The position numbers were made by a program, and so were the translations under genes. Shown one piece after another: positions 11,312-22,100 of a stretch of 44,107 bases of DNA. This DNA comes from CALOBA01 sp942491465. GTDB lineage: Bacteria; Pseudomonadota; Gammaproteobacteria; Chromatiales; Chromatiaceae. The first letter of the stretch is position 1. Each line of letters starts with the position of its first letter. The DNA is taken from NCBI GenBank assembly GCA_942491465.1, contig CALOBA010000016.1:1-44107 (forward strand), given 5' to 3'. Below the pieces are notes generated by a model that was not told where the DNA came from, searched no databases, and worked only from the letters and a program-made list of their open reading frames with translations.

Positions 11312-14300
11312 ATGGCCGACCCGTTGCCGCCCCGACACCCGTCCAGGCGACCGGCCCTGCACCACCCGGCGCGCCCCCATGCGGAGGCGCCGTCGCTTGG
11401 GCTGGCCGGTAATCTGGCCAGACTCTTTATCGACTCGCCGCTCTCGCCGCTGTTGTTTCTGGCGGCGCTGTTCATCGGTGTGCTCGGGCTCTTGTTCACG
11501 CCGCGCCAGGAGGACCCGGAGATCTCGGTGCCGATGGTGGACATCTTCGTGCGCTACCCCGGTGCCAGCACCGACGAGGTCGCGGCCCTGGCGGTGCGTC
11601 CGCTGGAGCGGATGCTGAGCGAGATCCCGCGCATCAAGCACATCTACTCCGCCGCCGAGCGTGGCCAGGGCATCGTCACCGCCCGGTTCCAGGTCGGCGA
11701 GCCCCTGGGGCCGTCCATCGTCAAGGTCCACGACAAGCTCCAGCGCAACCTGGACCGGATGCCGCCCGGGGTGGAGATGCCGCTGGTGGTGCCCAAGGGC
11801 ATCGACGACGTGCCGGTGGTGACCATCACCCTCTGGTCCGAGGTGGTCAGCGACACTGTCCTGCGCGGTCTGGCCGTGGACCTGATGCAGCGGCTCAAAG
11901 AGGTGGACGACACGGGACCGGCCTTCGTCGTCGGCGGACGGCAGCGCCAGCTGCGCATCGAGGTGCTGCCGGAGCGGCTGTCGGGCTATGGCCTGAGCCT
12001 GGAGCAGGTCGCCCAGGCGGTGCAGAGCGCCAATGCCGAGCAGATGCAGGGCGCGATGGAGCAGGGCAGCCAACACTACCGCATCTCCTCCGGCCACTTC
12101 CTGCGTCGGGCCGAGGATGTGGAGCGCCTGGTGGTCGGCAGCCACTTCGGTGCGCCGGTCTATCTGCGCGACGTGGCGCAGGTGATCGACGAGGGCGAGG
12201 AAATCAGCCAGCTGGTCAGCTTCAGTACCGGCCCGGCCTGGCCGGCGACCGCCGAGGCCGGCTACGGCATGCCCGAGACGCGCCTGGCCCAGGCGGTGAC
12301 CATCGCCATCGCCAAGAAGTCCGGCGCCAACGGCGTCGTCGTCGCCCGCGACATCCTGGAGCGCCTCAACGGGCTGCGCGCGCGGGTGATCCCCCCCGAT
12401 GTGCATGCCGTGGTCACGCGCAACTACGGCAAGACCGCCAACGACAAGGTCAACGAGCTCTTGCTCTCGCTGCTCGGCGCGACCTTTGCCGTCAGCATCC
12501 TGTGCTGGGTCACCATCGGCCGGCGCCCGGCGCTGGTGGTCATCACCGTGATCCCGGTGGTCATCCTGCTGACCATCTGGTCGGCCTGGGCCCTGGGCTA
12601 CACCATCAATCGGGTCAGCCTGTTCGCGCTGATCTTCGCCATCGGCATCCTGGTGGATGATGCCACCGTGGTGGTCGAGAACATCTTCCGGCGCTGGCTG
12701 CAGGCCGACTCCACCAGCCGGCGCATCGCCGTCGATGCGGTGCGCGAGGTCGGCAACCCCACCATCATCGCCACCCTGGCGGTGCTCGCCGCGTTGCTGC
12801 CCATGGGCTTCGTCTCCGGCATGATGGGGCCGTACATGCTGCCGATCCCGCTGCTGGGCTCGGTGGCCATGGCCTTCTCGCTGTTCGCCGCCTTCGTGTT
12901 CACGCCCTGGTGGGCCTATCGGCTGCGCCCGCGCCTGGCCGCGCTGAAGCGGGCCGAGGCCCATGAGCAGCGGGTGCAGCGGTTCATCGAGGGCCTCTAC
13001 TACCCGATCATGCGCCCGCTGCTCTACCGCTGCCCGGTGCGCTGGGGGCTGTTGATCGGCATCATCTGCGCCTTCTTCGCCGCCTGCTCCATGTTCTGGA
13101 CCCAGGCGGTGGCGGTGAAGATGCTGCCGTTCGACAACAAGCCGGAGCTCAACATCGTTGTCGACCTGCCCGATGGCACTGCGCTGCCGGAGGCGGCCAA
13201 CGCCGTCAACGCGCTGGCCGGCGCTTTGGACCAGATACCCGAGGTCACGGCCATCCAACGCTATGTCGGCACCGCCTCGCCGTTCAACTTCAACGGCATG
13301 GTGCGCCACTACTACCTGCGCGATCGGCCCTGGCAGGCCGACATCCAGGTCATGCTCAAGGATAAGCACGCGCGCGAGCGCTCCAGCCACCAGATCGCCG
13401 TGGCCGTCCGCGCGCTGCTCACGCCGCTGGCCGCCGAGGGCAACGCGCGCATCGCCGTGGTGGAGATGCCGCCGGGGCCGCCGGTGCTCGCCACCGTCGT
13501 CGCCGAGGTCCACGGCCCGGACGATGCCACCCGCCGCGGCCTGGCCCGGCACCTGCTCGGGCTGTTCGAAGCGACCCCGGGGCTGGTCGATGCGGACACC
13601 TATATGGCCGACCCCCATACCCGCTGGCACTTCGCCGTCGACACCGAGAAGGCCCTGCGCCGCGGCGTCTCCGTCGGCCAGGTCAACCGGACGCTGGCGA
13701 TGGCCATGGGCGGGCACGTGCTCGGCGATGTCAAGACCGCCAGCCACCCGCTGGAGCCGACCCGCATCGTCATCCAACTGCCGCTCTACGCCCGCTCCGA
13801 CCTGTCGCGGCTCGGCGACCTGCCGGTGGCCTCCTACGCCGGCGAGCGCGTGCCGCTGGGCGAGCTCGGCAGCTTCGTGCCGATGCAGGAGGACCCGATC
13901 CGCTACGGCAAGGACCTGCGGCCCATCGAATACGTCGTCGGCGAGATGGAGGGCCGCCTGGGCGCGCCCATCTACGGCATGCTCGCCGTCGAGGCCATGC
14001 TCGCCGACCACCAGGCCGCGGACGGCAGCCGGGGGCTCGGGGGCACCCTCACCGACGCGCCAAAGACCGACGCCCGCGCCGGCTTTGAGTGGACCGGCGA
14101 GTGGACCATCACCTACGAGACCTTCCGGGACCTTGGCCTGGCCTTCGCCGCCGCCCTGGTGCTGATCTTCATCCTGCTGGTCTGGGAGCTGAAGAACTTC
14201 ATCCACCCGATCATCATCATGAGCCCGATCCCGCTGACCCTGATCGGCATCATCCCCGGCCACTGGCTGATGGACGCGGAATTCACCGCCACCTCGATGA

Positions 14301-14644
14301 TCGGCTTCATCGCGCTGGCCGGCATCGAGGTGCGCAACTCCATCCTGCTGGTCGACTTCGCCAAGAACGAGGTCCACCGCGGCCTGCCCATCGTCGACGC
14401 CGTACTCCAGGCCGGCAAGACCCGCATGCGCCCGATCTGGGTCACGGATCTGACCATGATGGCCGGCGCCGTGGCGATCCTGTTCGACCCGATCTTCGAG
14501 GGCATGGCCATCTCCTTGCTGTTCGGGCCGATCGTGGCCGTGCCGCTGACCATGCTGGTCGTGCCGCTGGGCTGCATCAGCGCCTATACGGCCTTCCGCG
14601 AGCCGGTGGATGAGGATGATGCGCCCGATTCTTTGGTAGGGTAG
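11312..14644 (+). CDS. RND family efflux transporter permease, partnerless
   Basis: This 1110-residue inner-membrane protein has the RND layout: a first membrane helix (PLLFLAALFIGVLGLLF, residues about 46-62), a large periplasmic domain, helices 2-6 with GILVDDATVVVEN near residue 447, a second periplasmic domain and helices 8-12. The paired Asp residues of the proton relay are present. The Lys that AcrB-type pumps carry in helix 10 is Arg here (GIEVRNSILLVDFA, near residue 1006), and the first 40 residues are an unusually long Pro/His-rich N-terminus. The sequence belongs to the subgroup with LSEIPRIKHIYS in the first porter domain. No membrane-fusion or outer-membrane partner lies next to it, so the substrate is unknown. 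The M61 peptidase gene follows after 30 bp and may be co-transcribed. Confidence 0.88.
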   Translation: MADPLPPRHPSRRPALHHPARPHAEAPSLGLAGNLARLFIDSPLSPLLFLAALFIGVLGLLFTPRQEDPEISVPMVDIFVRYPGASTDEVAALAVRPLERMLSEIPRIKHIYSAAERGQGIVTARFQVGEPLGPSIVKVHDKLQRNLDRMPPGVEMPLVVPKGIDDVPVVTITLWSEVVSDTVLRGLAVDLMQRLKEVDDTGPAFVVGGRQRQLRIEVLPERLSGYGLSLEQVAQAVQSANAEQMQGAMEQGSQHYRISSGHFLRRAEDVERLVVGSHFGAPVYLRDVAQVIDEGEEISQLVSFSTGPAWPATAEAGYGMPETRLAQAVTIAIAKKSGANGVVVARDILERLNGLRARVIPPDVHAVVTRNYGKTANDKVNELLLSLLGATFAVSILCWVTIGRRPALVVITVIPVVILLTIWSAWALGYTINRVSLFALIFAIGILVDDATVVVENIFRRWLQADSTSRRIAVDAVREVGNPTIIATLAVLAALLPMGFVSGMMGPYMLPIPLLGSVAMAFSLFAAFVFTPWWAYRLRPRLAALKRAEAHEQRVQRFIEGLYYPIMRPLLYRCPVRWGLLIGIICAFFAACSMFWTQAVAVKMLPFDNKPELNIVVDLPDGTALPEAANAVNALAGALDQIPEVTAIQRYVGTASPFNFNGMVRHYYLRDRPWQADIQVMLKDKHARERSSHQIAVAVRALLTPLAAEGNARIAVVEMPPGPPVLATVVAEVHGPDDATRRGLARHLLGLFEATPGLVDADTYMADPHTRWHFAVDTEKALRRGVSVGQVNRTLAMAMGGHVLGDVKTASHPLEPTRIVIQLPLYARSDLSRLGDLPVASYAGERVPLGELGSFVPMQEDPIRYGKDLRPIEYVVGEMEGRLGAPIYGMLAVEAMLADHQAADGSRGLGGTLTDAPKTDARAGFEWTGEWTITYETFRDLGLAFAAALVLIFILLVWELKNFIHPIIIMSPIPLTLIGIIPGHWLMDAEFTATSMIGFIALAGIEVRNSILLVDFAKNEVHRGLPIVDAVLQAGKTRMRPIWVTDLTMMAGAVAILFDPIFEGMAISLLFGPIVAVPLTMLVVPLGCISAYTAFREPVDEDDAPDSLVG

Positions 14645-14674
14645 GGGGCTTTTGGCCGTTTCGGAGCCCTGCCG

Positions 14675-16525
14675 ATGTCCGCCCCAGACCCCCTGTTGTA
14701 TCGCGTCACGCCCGTCCGCCCCGAGGCCCACCTGTTTGAGGTCGAGCTGCGGATACCCGCCGGGGTGGCCGGCGTCGGCGCGCTGACGCTCGCGCTGCCG
14801 GCCTGGATACCGGGCAGCTACATGATCCGCGACTTTGCCCGCAACATCGTCGCCATTGCGGCCACGGACGACGGCGGGCCGTTGACGTTGACCAAGACCG
14901 ACAAGCAGACCTGGCAGGTGGGCCCCGCCAGCGGCGCGCTGCGGCTGCGCTGGCAGGTCTACGCCTGGGATCTCAGTGTGCGCGCCGCCCACCTCGACGG
15001 CACCCACGGCTATTTCAACGGTCCGAGCCTGTTCCTGCGCCTGCTCGACCACGACGCCTTGCCCTGCCGCCTGGAGCTGGTGGCGCCGCATGGCCCGGCC
15101 TACGCCGACTGGCGCGTCGCCACCAGCCTGACCCGCGACGGCGCCGAGCCCTGGGGCTTCGGTGGCTATCGCGCCGCCGACTACGACGAGCTGATCGATC
15201 ACCCGGTGGAGATGGGCCGCTTCGAGTTGGTGGAATTCGCGGTCCGCGGCGTCCCCCACGCCATGGCCATCACGGGCCGCCAGCACGCCGACCTGGGGCG
15301 GCTCGGCCGCGATCTGGCGCCCATCTGCGAGCAACAGGCGGCCATGTTCGGCGAGCTGCCGGTGGATCGCTACCTGTTCCTGACCATGGCCGTCGGCAAC
15401 GGCTACGGCGGCCTGGAGCACCGCTGGTCCTCCAGCCTGCTGTGCAGCCGCGACGAGCTGCCGCGCCCGGATGAGGACGCCCGCGCCGCCAACGCCGTCC
15501 CCGGCCAGCCGAGCCCGGAGTATCGCCGCTTCCTGGCGCTCTGCAGCCACGAATACTTCCACCTCTGGAACGTCAAGCGCATCCGCCCGGAGGTCTTCCA
15601 GCGCGGCGGGCTGGAGCGGGAGGTGCACACCCGCCTGCTCTGGGCCTTCGAGGGCATCACGTCCTACTACGACGAGCTGATGCTGGTGCGCAGCGGTCGC
15701 ATCGAGCCCCGCGGCTACCTGACCATGCTCGCCGAGACCATCACCCGGGTCCAGCGCAACCCGGGGCGGCTGCGCCAGAGCGTCGCCGAATCCAGCTTCG
15801 ACGCCTGGACCCGGTTCTACAAGCAGGACGAGAACGCCCCCAACGCCATCGTCAGCTACTACGCCAAGGGCACCCTCATCGCCCTCGCCCTGGATCTCAC
15901 CATCCGCCACCGCAGCAACGGCGCGCGCACCCTCGACGACGTCATGCGCACCCTGTGGCAGCGCTACGGTCGCACCGGCGTCGGCGTCCCCGAGCGCGGC
16001 GTCGAGGCCATCGCCGCCGAGGTTGCCGGCGTCGACCTGGAGGGCTTCTTTGCCCACGCCCTCGACGGCACCGAAGACCTGGACCTGACCGAGCTGCTGG
16101 CCGGTGTCGGCATCATGCTGCGGTTGCGCCCCGGCACAGGGCCGAAGGACCTCGGCGGCTGCGTGGAGGGCTTCGACGCGCTCACACCCCGCCCCGACAT
16201 CGGCGTACGTCTCGCCGCCGATGTCAGCGCCGCCCGACTCGCCGTCGTCCTCGACGATCGCCCGGCCCAGCGCGCCGGGCTCTCCGCCGGGGATGAGATC
16301 GTCGCCGTCGACGGCCTGCGCGCCAACGCCGCCAACCTCGACGCCCTCATCGCCGCTGTCCCCGCCGAAGCGACGGTCAGCGTCCACGCCTTCCGCCGCG
16401 ACGAGCTGATGGTCTTCGAGGTACGGCCCGAGCCGGCGCCGGCCGACACCTGCGAGCTGAAGTGGTTGCCACAGCCGCCGGAACCGGCCCTGCGCCGGCG
16501 CAGCGAGTGGCTTGGCAGCGCCTGA
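14675..16525 (+). CDS. M61 family metallopeptidase with C-terminal PDZ domain
   Basis: This 616-residue protein is an M61 (glycyl-aminopeptidase type) peptidase. The zinc site is SHEYFHLWNVKRIRP (HExxH) near residue 291, preceded by the family's GGLEHRWSSSLLCSRDEL and followed by LLWAFEGITSYYDELMLVRSG, which supplies the third ligand region. An N-terminal beta-rich domain carries LPAWIPGSYMIRDFARNIV, a strong family signature. A PDZ domain (DDRPAQRAGLSAGDEIVAVDG) occupies about residues 520-590. No signal peptide is evident, so a cytoplasmic location is likely. The gene follows the RND permease after only 30 bp, with start ATG 14675. Confidence 0.9.
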   Translation: MSAPDPLLYRVTPVRPEAHLFEVELRIPAGVAGVGALTLALPAWIPGSYMIRDFARNIVAIAATDDGGPLTLTKTDKQTWQVGPASGALRLRWQVYAWDLSVRAAHLDGTHGYFNGPSLFLRLLDHDALPCRLELVAPHGPAYADWRVATSLTRDGAEPWGFGGYRAADYDELIDHPVEMGRFELVEFAVRGVPHAMAITGRQHADLGRLGRDLAPICEQQAAMFGELPVDRYLFLTMAVGNGYGGLEHRWSSSLLCSRDELPRPDEDARAANAVPGQPSPEYRRFLALCSHEYFHLWNVKRIRPEVFQRGGLEREVHTRLLWAFEGITSYYDELMLVRSGRIEPRGYLTMLAETITRVQRNPGRLRQSVAESSFDAWTRFYKQDENAPNAIVSYYAKGTLIALALDLTIRHRSNGARTLDDVMRTLWQRYGRTGVGVPERGVEAIAAEVAGVDLEGFFAHALDGTEDLDLTELLAGVGIMLRLRPGTGPKDLGGCVEGFDALTPRPDIGVRLAADVSAARLAVVLDDRPAQRAGLSAGDEIVAVDGLRANAANLDALIAAVPAEATVSVHAFRRDELMVFEVRPEPAPADTCELKWLPQPPEPALRRRSEWLGSA

Positions 16526-16623
16526 GAAGGGCGGTCTTCCGGGCAACCGTCCCTGCCGGTCTTGTCGCCGGACTTCGGTGACGGCCCCGGCCGATCCGCG
16601 CTGCTGCACGAGGGGCCGGCGCG

Positions 16624-19005
16624 CTATTCGAGGGCGAACTCCGGCGCCTCGAGCAGCCGCTCGCGCAATCGGGTCAGGCGCTCGCCGCCGCTCTGACGCA
16701 CGGCCATGCCGAGGGCGCGGGGCTCGGCGATCAGCACCACCAGCGACCGGCCGCGGGTGACGGCGGTGTAGAGCAGGTTGCGGCGCAGCAGGGTGAAGTG
16801 CTGCATGGCCAGCGGGATGACCACGGCGGGGTATTCGCTGCCCTGGGCCTTGTGCACGGTGGTGGCGTAGGCCAGCGCGACGGCGTCGAGCTCGCCGGCC
16901 TGGTATTCGACCAGGCGGCCGTCGAAGTCGATGCCGAGCAGGCCCTCGACGGCATCGATCTGGGCGATGCGGCCGATGTCGCCGTTGAAGACCTCCTTGT
17001 CGTAGTCGTTGATGAGTTGAATGACCTTGTCGCCCGGGGCGAAGGTGCTGCCGAAGCGCTCGATACGCGGCTGGCCGTTGGGGTTGAGCCGGTGCTGCAG
17101 TTCCATGTTCAGGGCGCGGGCGCCGAGGCCGCCGCGGTTCATCGGCGTCAGGACCTGCAGGTCGCGCACCGGGTCGAGACCGAAGCGGCGCGGGATACGC
17201 TCGGTGACGACGCGCATCAGCAAACCGTAGACGGCCTCGGCGTCGTCGGCGCGGATCAGATAAAAATCGCTGTCGGTGCCCTCGGCGGGGGGCTCGGGGC
17301 GCTTGCCGGCATTGATCCGATGGGCGTTGGTGATGATCCGCGACGAGCGCGCCTGGCGGAAGACCTCGGTGAGCCGAAAGGTCGGCACGCGGCCGGAGTC
17401 GATCAGGTCGGCCAGCACCGCGCCGGGGCCCACCGACGGCAGCTGGTCGACGTCGCCCACCAACAGCACGGCGGCGCCGGTGGGCACGGCGCGCAGGAGC
17501 TGGTTCATCAGCACGGTGTCCACCATCGAGGTCTCGTCGACGACCACCAGGTCGGTCTCCAGCGGCCGATACTGGTCGCGCCGAAAGCCCATGATCTGCG
17601 GGTCGAATTCGAGCAGCCGGTGGATGGTGCGCGCCTCCCGCGCGGTGGACTCGCTGAGCCGCTTGGCCGCCCGCCCGGTGGGGGCGCACAGCTGCATGCG
17701 CACGCCCTTGGCGGCGAGGATGCGCAGGATGGAGTTGACCACGGTGGTCTTGCCGACCCCGGGGCCGCCGGTGACGATGGCGAGTTTGGCATTGATGGCC
17801 GCGGCCACGGCCTCGCGCTGGGACGGCGACAGCGCCAGGCCGGTGACCTGCTCGATCCAGGGCAGGGCCTTGGCCGCATCGATGCTGCCCCAGGGCGGAG
17901 GCGCGCGCCCGAGCCGGGCGATGCCGCGGGCGATGCCGACCTCGGCGCGCTGCAACGGCGTCAGCAACAGCGCCGGGCGGTCGTTGATGGTCTCGGCGAC
18001 CAGGTTCTCCTCGACCAGCTCGGCGTCGATGGCCTTTGCAACGATGGCCGGCGGGATGCCGAGCAGCTGCACCGTCTGCTCGGCCAGGGCCTCATGCAGG
18101 GCGGCGCAGTGGCCGTCGCCGGCGATCTCCTGCAGCACATGGCGCACGCCGGCCTGGGCGCGGATCAGGGCATCGTGGGCGATACCGAGGCGTTGGGCGA
18201 TCTGGTCCGCGGTCTTGAAGCCGATGCCGTGGATGTCCAGCGCCAGGCGGTAGGGGTTCTCGCGCACCCGCTCGATGGCCGCGTCGCCGTAGGTCTTGTA
18301 GATGCGCACCGCCCGCGCCGTGCCGCAGCCGTGGGACTGCAAAAACACCATGATCTCGCGCACGACCTTCTGCTCGGCCCAGGCCTCGACGATGCGCTGA
18401 TGACGCTTTGGGCCGATGCCGGGCAGTTCCAACAGCCGCTCCGGGTTGTCCTCGATCACGTCGAAGACGCCCTCGCCGAAGGCCCGCACCAGCCGCCCGG
18501 CATAGTGCGGGCCGATGCCGCGGACCATGCCCGAGCCCAGGTAGCGCTCGATCCCCTCCAACGTGCTCGGCGGGATCACCTTCAGCGCGATGGCCTTGAA
18601 CTGCAACCCGTGCTGGCGATCGTTGACCCACCAGCCGCGACATTCCACATACTCGCCCGGCGCCACCGAGGCCGCCGAGCCGATCACGGTCACCAGCTCG
18701 CGTTGGCCGCGCACGCGCACCCGAAGCACGCAAAAGCCGCTGTCGGAGCTGTGGAAGGTCACCCGCTCCACGGCGCCGGCGAGGGACTCCTCGGCTTGCG
18801 GGTTGCCGTGCTTGGGGTCGGGGTGGGCCAAGGGGCTTGCTTGCGGCAGCGGTTGCAATGGGTATTGTTGGCGAAGGCCGGGCCGATAGTACCAAGGGCG
18901 AGGCGATTCCGCAGCGAGCTCGAATGCTCCAAACGAAGCCACATCGAACAACCTGTCCAAGCGCTTGGTTTCCTTCGCGTCTTCGCGCCTTTGCGTGAGA
19001 TTCAT
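16624..19005 (-). CDS. recD2: ATP-dependent helicase RecD2 (RecD-like SF1B)
   Basis: RecD2 is a 5'-3' DNA helicase that acts without RecBC. The domains run in the expected order: an N-terminal OB-like region (ESLAGAVERVTFHSSDSGFC), helix-hairpin-helix elements (LLELPGIGPKRHQRIVEAW), Walker A GGPGVGKTTVVNSIL near residue 410, Walker B VVDETSMVD, and the C-terminal TVHKAQGSEYPAVV motif. The start is doubtful. The ATG at 19005 reads through a dispersed GC-rich repeat, so the first 55 or so residues (MNLTQRREDAKETK onward) look artefactual. The native start may be a TTG near 18832 (LAHPDPKHGNPQ), giving about 735 residues, the usual RecD2 size. It converges on the M61 gene with a 98-bp gap. Confidence 0.88.
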   Translation of the reverse strand: MNLTQRREDAKETKRLDRLFDVASFGAFELAAESPRPWYYRPGLRQQYPLQPLPQASPLAHPDPKHGNPQAEESLAGAVERVTFHSSDSGFCVLRVRVRGQRELVTVIGSAASVAPGEYVECRGWWVNDRQHGLQFKAIALKVIPPSTLEGIERYLGSGMVRGIGPHYAGRLVRAFGEGVFDVIEDNPERLLELPGIGPKRHQRIVEAWAEQKVVREIMVFLQSHGCGTARAVRIYKTYGDAAIERVRENPYRLALDIHGIGFKTADQIAQRLGIAHDALIRAQAGVRHVLQEIAGDGHCAALHEALAEQTVQLLGIPPAIVAKAIDAELVEENLVAETINDRPALLLTPLQRAEVGIARGIARLGRAPPPWGSIDAAKALPWIEQVTGLALSPSQREAVAAAINAKLAIVTGGPGVGKTTVVNSILRILAAKGVRMQLCAPTGRAAKRLSESTAREARTIHRLLEFDPQIMGFRRDQYRPLETDLVVVDETSMVDTVLMNQLLRAVPTGAAVLLVGDVDQLPSVGPGAVLADLIDSGRVPTFRLTEVFRQARSSRIITNAHRINAGKRPEPPAEGTDSDFYLIRADDAEAVYGLLMRVVTERIPRRFGLDPVRDLQVLTPMNRGGLGARALNMELQHRLNPNGQPRIERFGSTFAPGDKVIQLINDYDKEVFNGDIGRIAQIDAVEGLLGIDFDGRLVEYQAGELDAVALAYATTVHKAQGSEYPAVVIPLAMQHFTLLRRNLLYTAVTRGRSLVVLIAEPRALGMAVRQSGGERLTRLRERLLEAPEFALE

Positions 19006-19007
19006 GA
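18966..19007. repeat. dispersed intergenic repeat at the 5' end of recD2
   Basis: The segment containing cttcgcgtcttcgcgcc and tttgcgtgagattcatg matches a short repeat I recall as widely scattered in intergenic regions of many bacterial genomes. It supplies the ATG at 19005 and the basic residues after it, which argues against that start for recD2. Only one copy is visible in this window. Confidence 0.55.
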
Positions 19008-19117
19008 AATATCCGGGCTGGCCGCAAGGATGAAGCGGTTTCCCGACATGGCAAATCCGAGTCCGCTACACTCCGGGGTCATGGTCGTCGTCCGCATGAG
19101 AGCAACCGAACAGAAGC

Positions 19118-22100
19118 ATGTCCAAGCAACCGACGGGCGCAGCCCCCGGCACCGCTGGCGCCGCCGAGGCGGCCGATCCCAGCGCCGATCGCGAATGGCT
19201 GCGATTCGTGCTCGATGCCATCCCCGACCTGATCTTCTTCAAGGATCGCGACGGCCGGTTTCGCTACTGCAACGCCGCCGTCGGCCGCCTGATCGGTCGC
19301 GACCCCGCCGACATCATCGGCTGCACCGACGCCGATCTGTTCCCGGCCGAAGAGGCGGCCGAGCATCGCGCTGCGGACCTCGCCATCTTCGCCGACGGAC
19401 AACCGCGGCGGCGTGACCTCTGGAAGGCCTATCCCGACGGCCGGCGGATCTTGGTGGATGTGATCAAGACCCCCTGCCGCGATGCCGACGACCGGATCAT
19501 CGGCGTGCTCGGCGTCAGCCGCGACGTCACCGAGCTGCGCCGCAGCCAGGAGATGCTCCAGGCCGCGCAGCAGATCACCGGGCTCGGTGCCTGGGAGATG
19601 GACCTGTGCGGGTGTCGTCTCCTCTGGTCCGAGCAGACCCACCAGATCTTCGGGCTTGCGCCGGGGGAGGGGCCGAAGGACGAGGATGCCTTCTATCAGT
19701 TGGTGCACCCCGAGGACCGCGATGCGGTCTTGTTCGACTACGAGGCCTCGCTGGCGGAGGCCAGGCCGCACCTGATCGACCACCGCATCCTGCGTGCCGA
19801 CGGCGAGGTGCGCTGGGTGCGGGAGCGTGCCCGCCACATCTACGACGCCGCCGGCCGCCCCCAGCGCAGCATCGGCACCATCATCGACATCACCGACGAG
19901 CGCCGCGCCCGCCAGGCCCTGGCCGACAGCAAGGCACGCTACAGCGCCCTGTTCGAGACCGCCGACGAGGCGCTGTGGCTGCTCGGCGAAGCGCTGGGTC
20001 TCAGCGAGGTGAATCCCGCGGCGGCCCGGCTGTTCGGCTACGACGCGCCGGCGCAGATGGCCGGTCTGATGCCCCAGGCCGTCTCCCCGCCGGAGCAGCC
20101 CGACGGCAGGCTGTCGGTTGCCGCATGGGCGGAGTTCGAGGCCCGCATCCGCGCCCGCGGCAACGCGCGCATGACCTGGCAGCACCGACGCCGCGACGGC
20201 AGCCTGTTCCTGGCCGATGTGGGCGGGCGCAAGGTCCCGTTCGGCGACGCCCATGTGATGCTGGCGCGGATCACCGATCTCAGCGAGCGGCGCCGCCGGG
20301 CCGAACTCGAACGGCTGGCGAACGCGGTCTTTTACAGCACCGCCGAGGGCATCACCATCACCGATCCGGACGGCAACATCGTGGCCGTCAATCCGGCGTT
20401 CACGGCCATCACCGGCTACGGTGCCGATGAGGTGGTGGGGCAGAATCCGCGCATCCTGCAGTCCGGTCGACAGGACCGGGACTTCTACGTCGCCATGTGG
20501 GCGGCACTGGCGGACCCGCACTGCGGCCACTGGCAGGGGGAGCTGTGGAATCGGCGCAAGGACGGTGAGGTCTACCCCGAGTGGATGAGCATCAATGCGA
20601 TTCGCGACGAGAACGGGCAGATCGCGAATTATGTCGCCGTCTTCAGCGACATTACCCAGGCGCACCGCTCCGCCGAGGAGATCGAGCGCCTGTCGAGCCT
20701 GGACCCGCTGACCGACCTGCCGAACGAGCGGGCGCTGCGCTCCAGGCTGGTGCAGGTGGTCGCCGACGCCAAGGCGCAGGGGCGCCGCTTCGGGGTCTTC
20801 TATGTCGACCTGGACCACTTCAAGGGGCTGGTGGTGGCCCGCGGACACGGCATCGGCGATGCGGTGCTGCGGCTGGTGGGCGAGCAGCTGGCGGGTCGGC
20901 TGCGCCCCGCCGATCTGCTCGCCCGGCTGGGCGACGACACCTTCGTCGTCGTCGCCGAGACCGCGGACGGCTTCGCCACCGCCTCGCAGCTGGCCGCCGG
21001 CTATCAGGCCGCCTGCGGCGAGCCGTTGCAGCCGGCGGCCGACCTCCGTCTGCGCTTGACCGCCGGGGTCGGCGTCGCGCTGTTCCCGGACGATGCCGTC
21101 GAGTCCGCGGAGCTGCTGCGCAGCGCCGCCTCGGCCCTGCTCCAGGCCAAGCAGGACGGCGCCGGCGAGATCGCCTTCTATCGGCCGGAGATCACCGCCG
21201 CTGCCGATGCGCGCCTCGCCCTGGAGGCGGCCCTGCGCGAGGCCCTGGCCGCGGATGCCTTCGAGCTGCACTACCAGCCCGTGGTCGACGCCGGCACCGG
21301 GATCATCGAGGGCGCCGAGGCCCTGCTGCGCTGGCGCCGGGGCGACAAGCTGCTCGCCCCGGGGGCGTTCATCGAGGTTGCCGAGTCCAGCGACCTGATC
21401 CTGCCCCTGGGGCGCTGGGTCATCGAGCAGGCGATCCGTCAGCTCGCCGAGTGGCGGCGGGACAAGCTGGCACCGATCTTTGTCTCCGTCAACGTCGCCG
21501 AGGCGCAGATCGCCGCCGGCGGGCTGGCCGAGACCATCGGCGAGCTGCTGCGCCGCTATCACGTGCCCGGCTCGCTACTCCAGGTCGAGGTGGTCGAGCG
21601 GGTGCTGCTCAAGGCGCCGGCGCTGGCGCAGCAGGAGCTGGAGCAGATCCGCGCCCTGGGCGTCGCCATCGCCCTGGACGACTTCGGCACCGGCTACTCC
21701 AGCCTCGGCTATCTGGCGCGCTTCCCGGTGGACACGCTGAAGATCGATCGCAGCTTCGTCTCCGCCATGGTCCAAGAGCCGGGTGCCGCCACCATCGTCC
21801 GGGCGATCCTGTCCATGGCCCGCAGCCTCGGCATCCGCAGCGTCGCCGAGGGCGTCGAGACCGAGGTCGAGCTGGACCTGTTGGTGGCCCAGCGCTGTGA
21901 GCTGATCCAGGGCTATCTGGCCTCACGCCCGATCCCGGCCGATGCCTTCGGCGAGCTGGTGCGCGAGCTGCGACCGATCCTACCGCGCCGCGCACAGGGG
22001 GCGCTGGAGCGCGGGCTGCTGCTGTTCGTCGGCCACGACGACACCCGCGAGGCCCTGGCCGAGTGGATCGGCGAGCATGGCTGGCAGGTGTTCACGCCCT

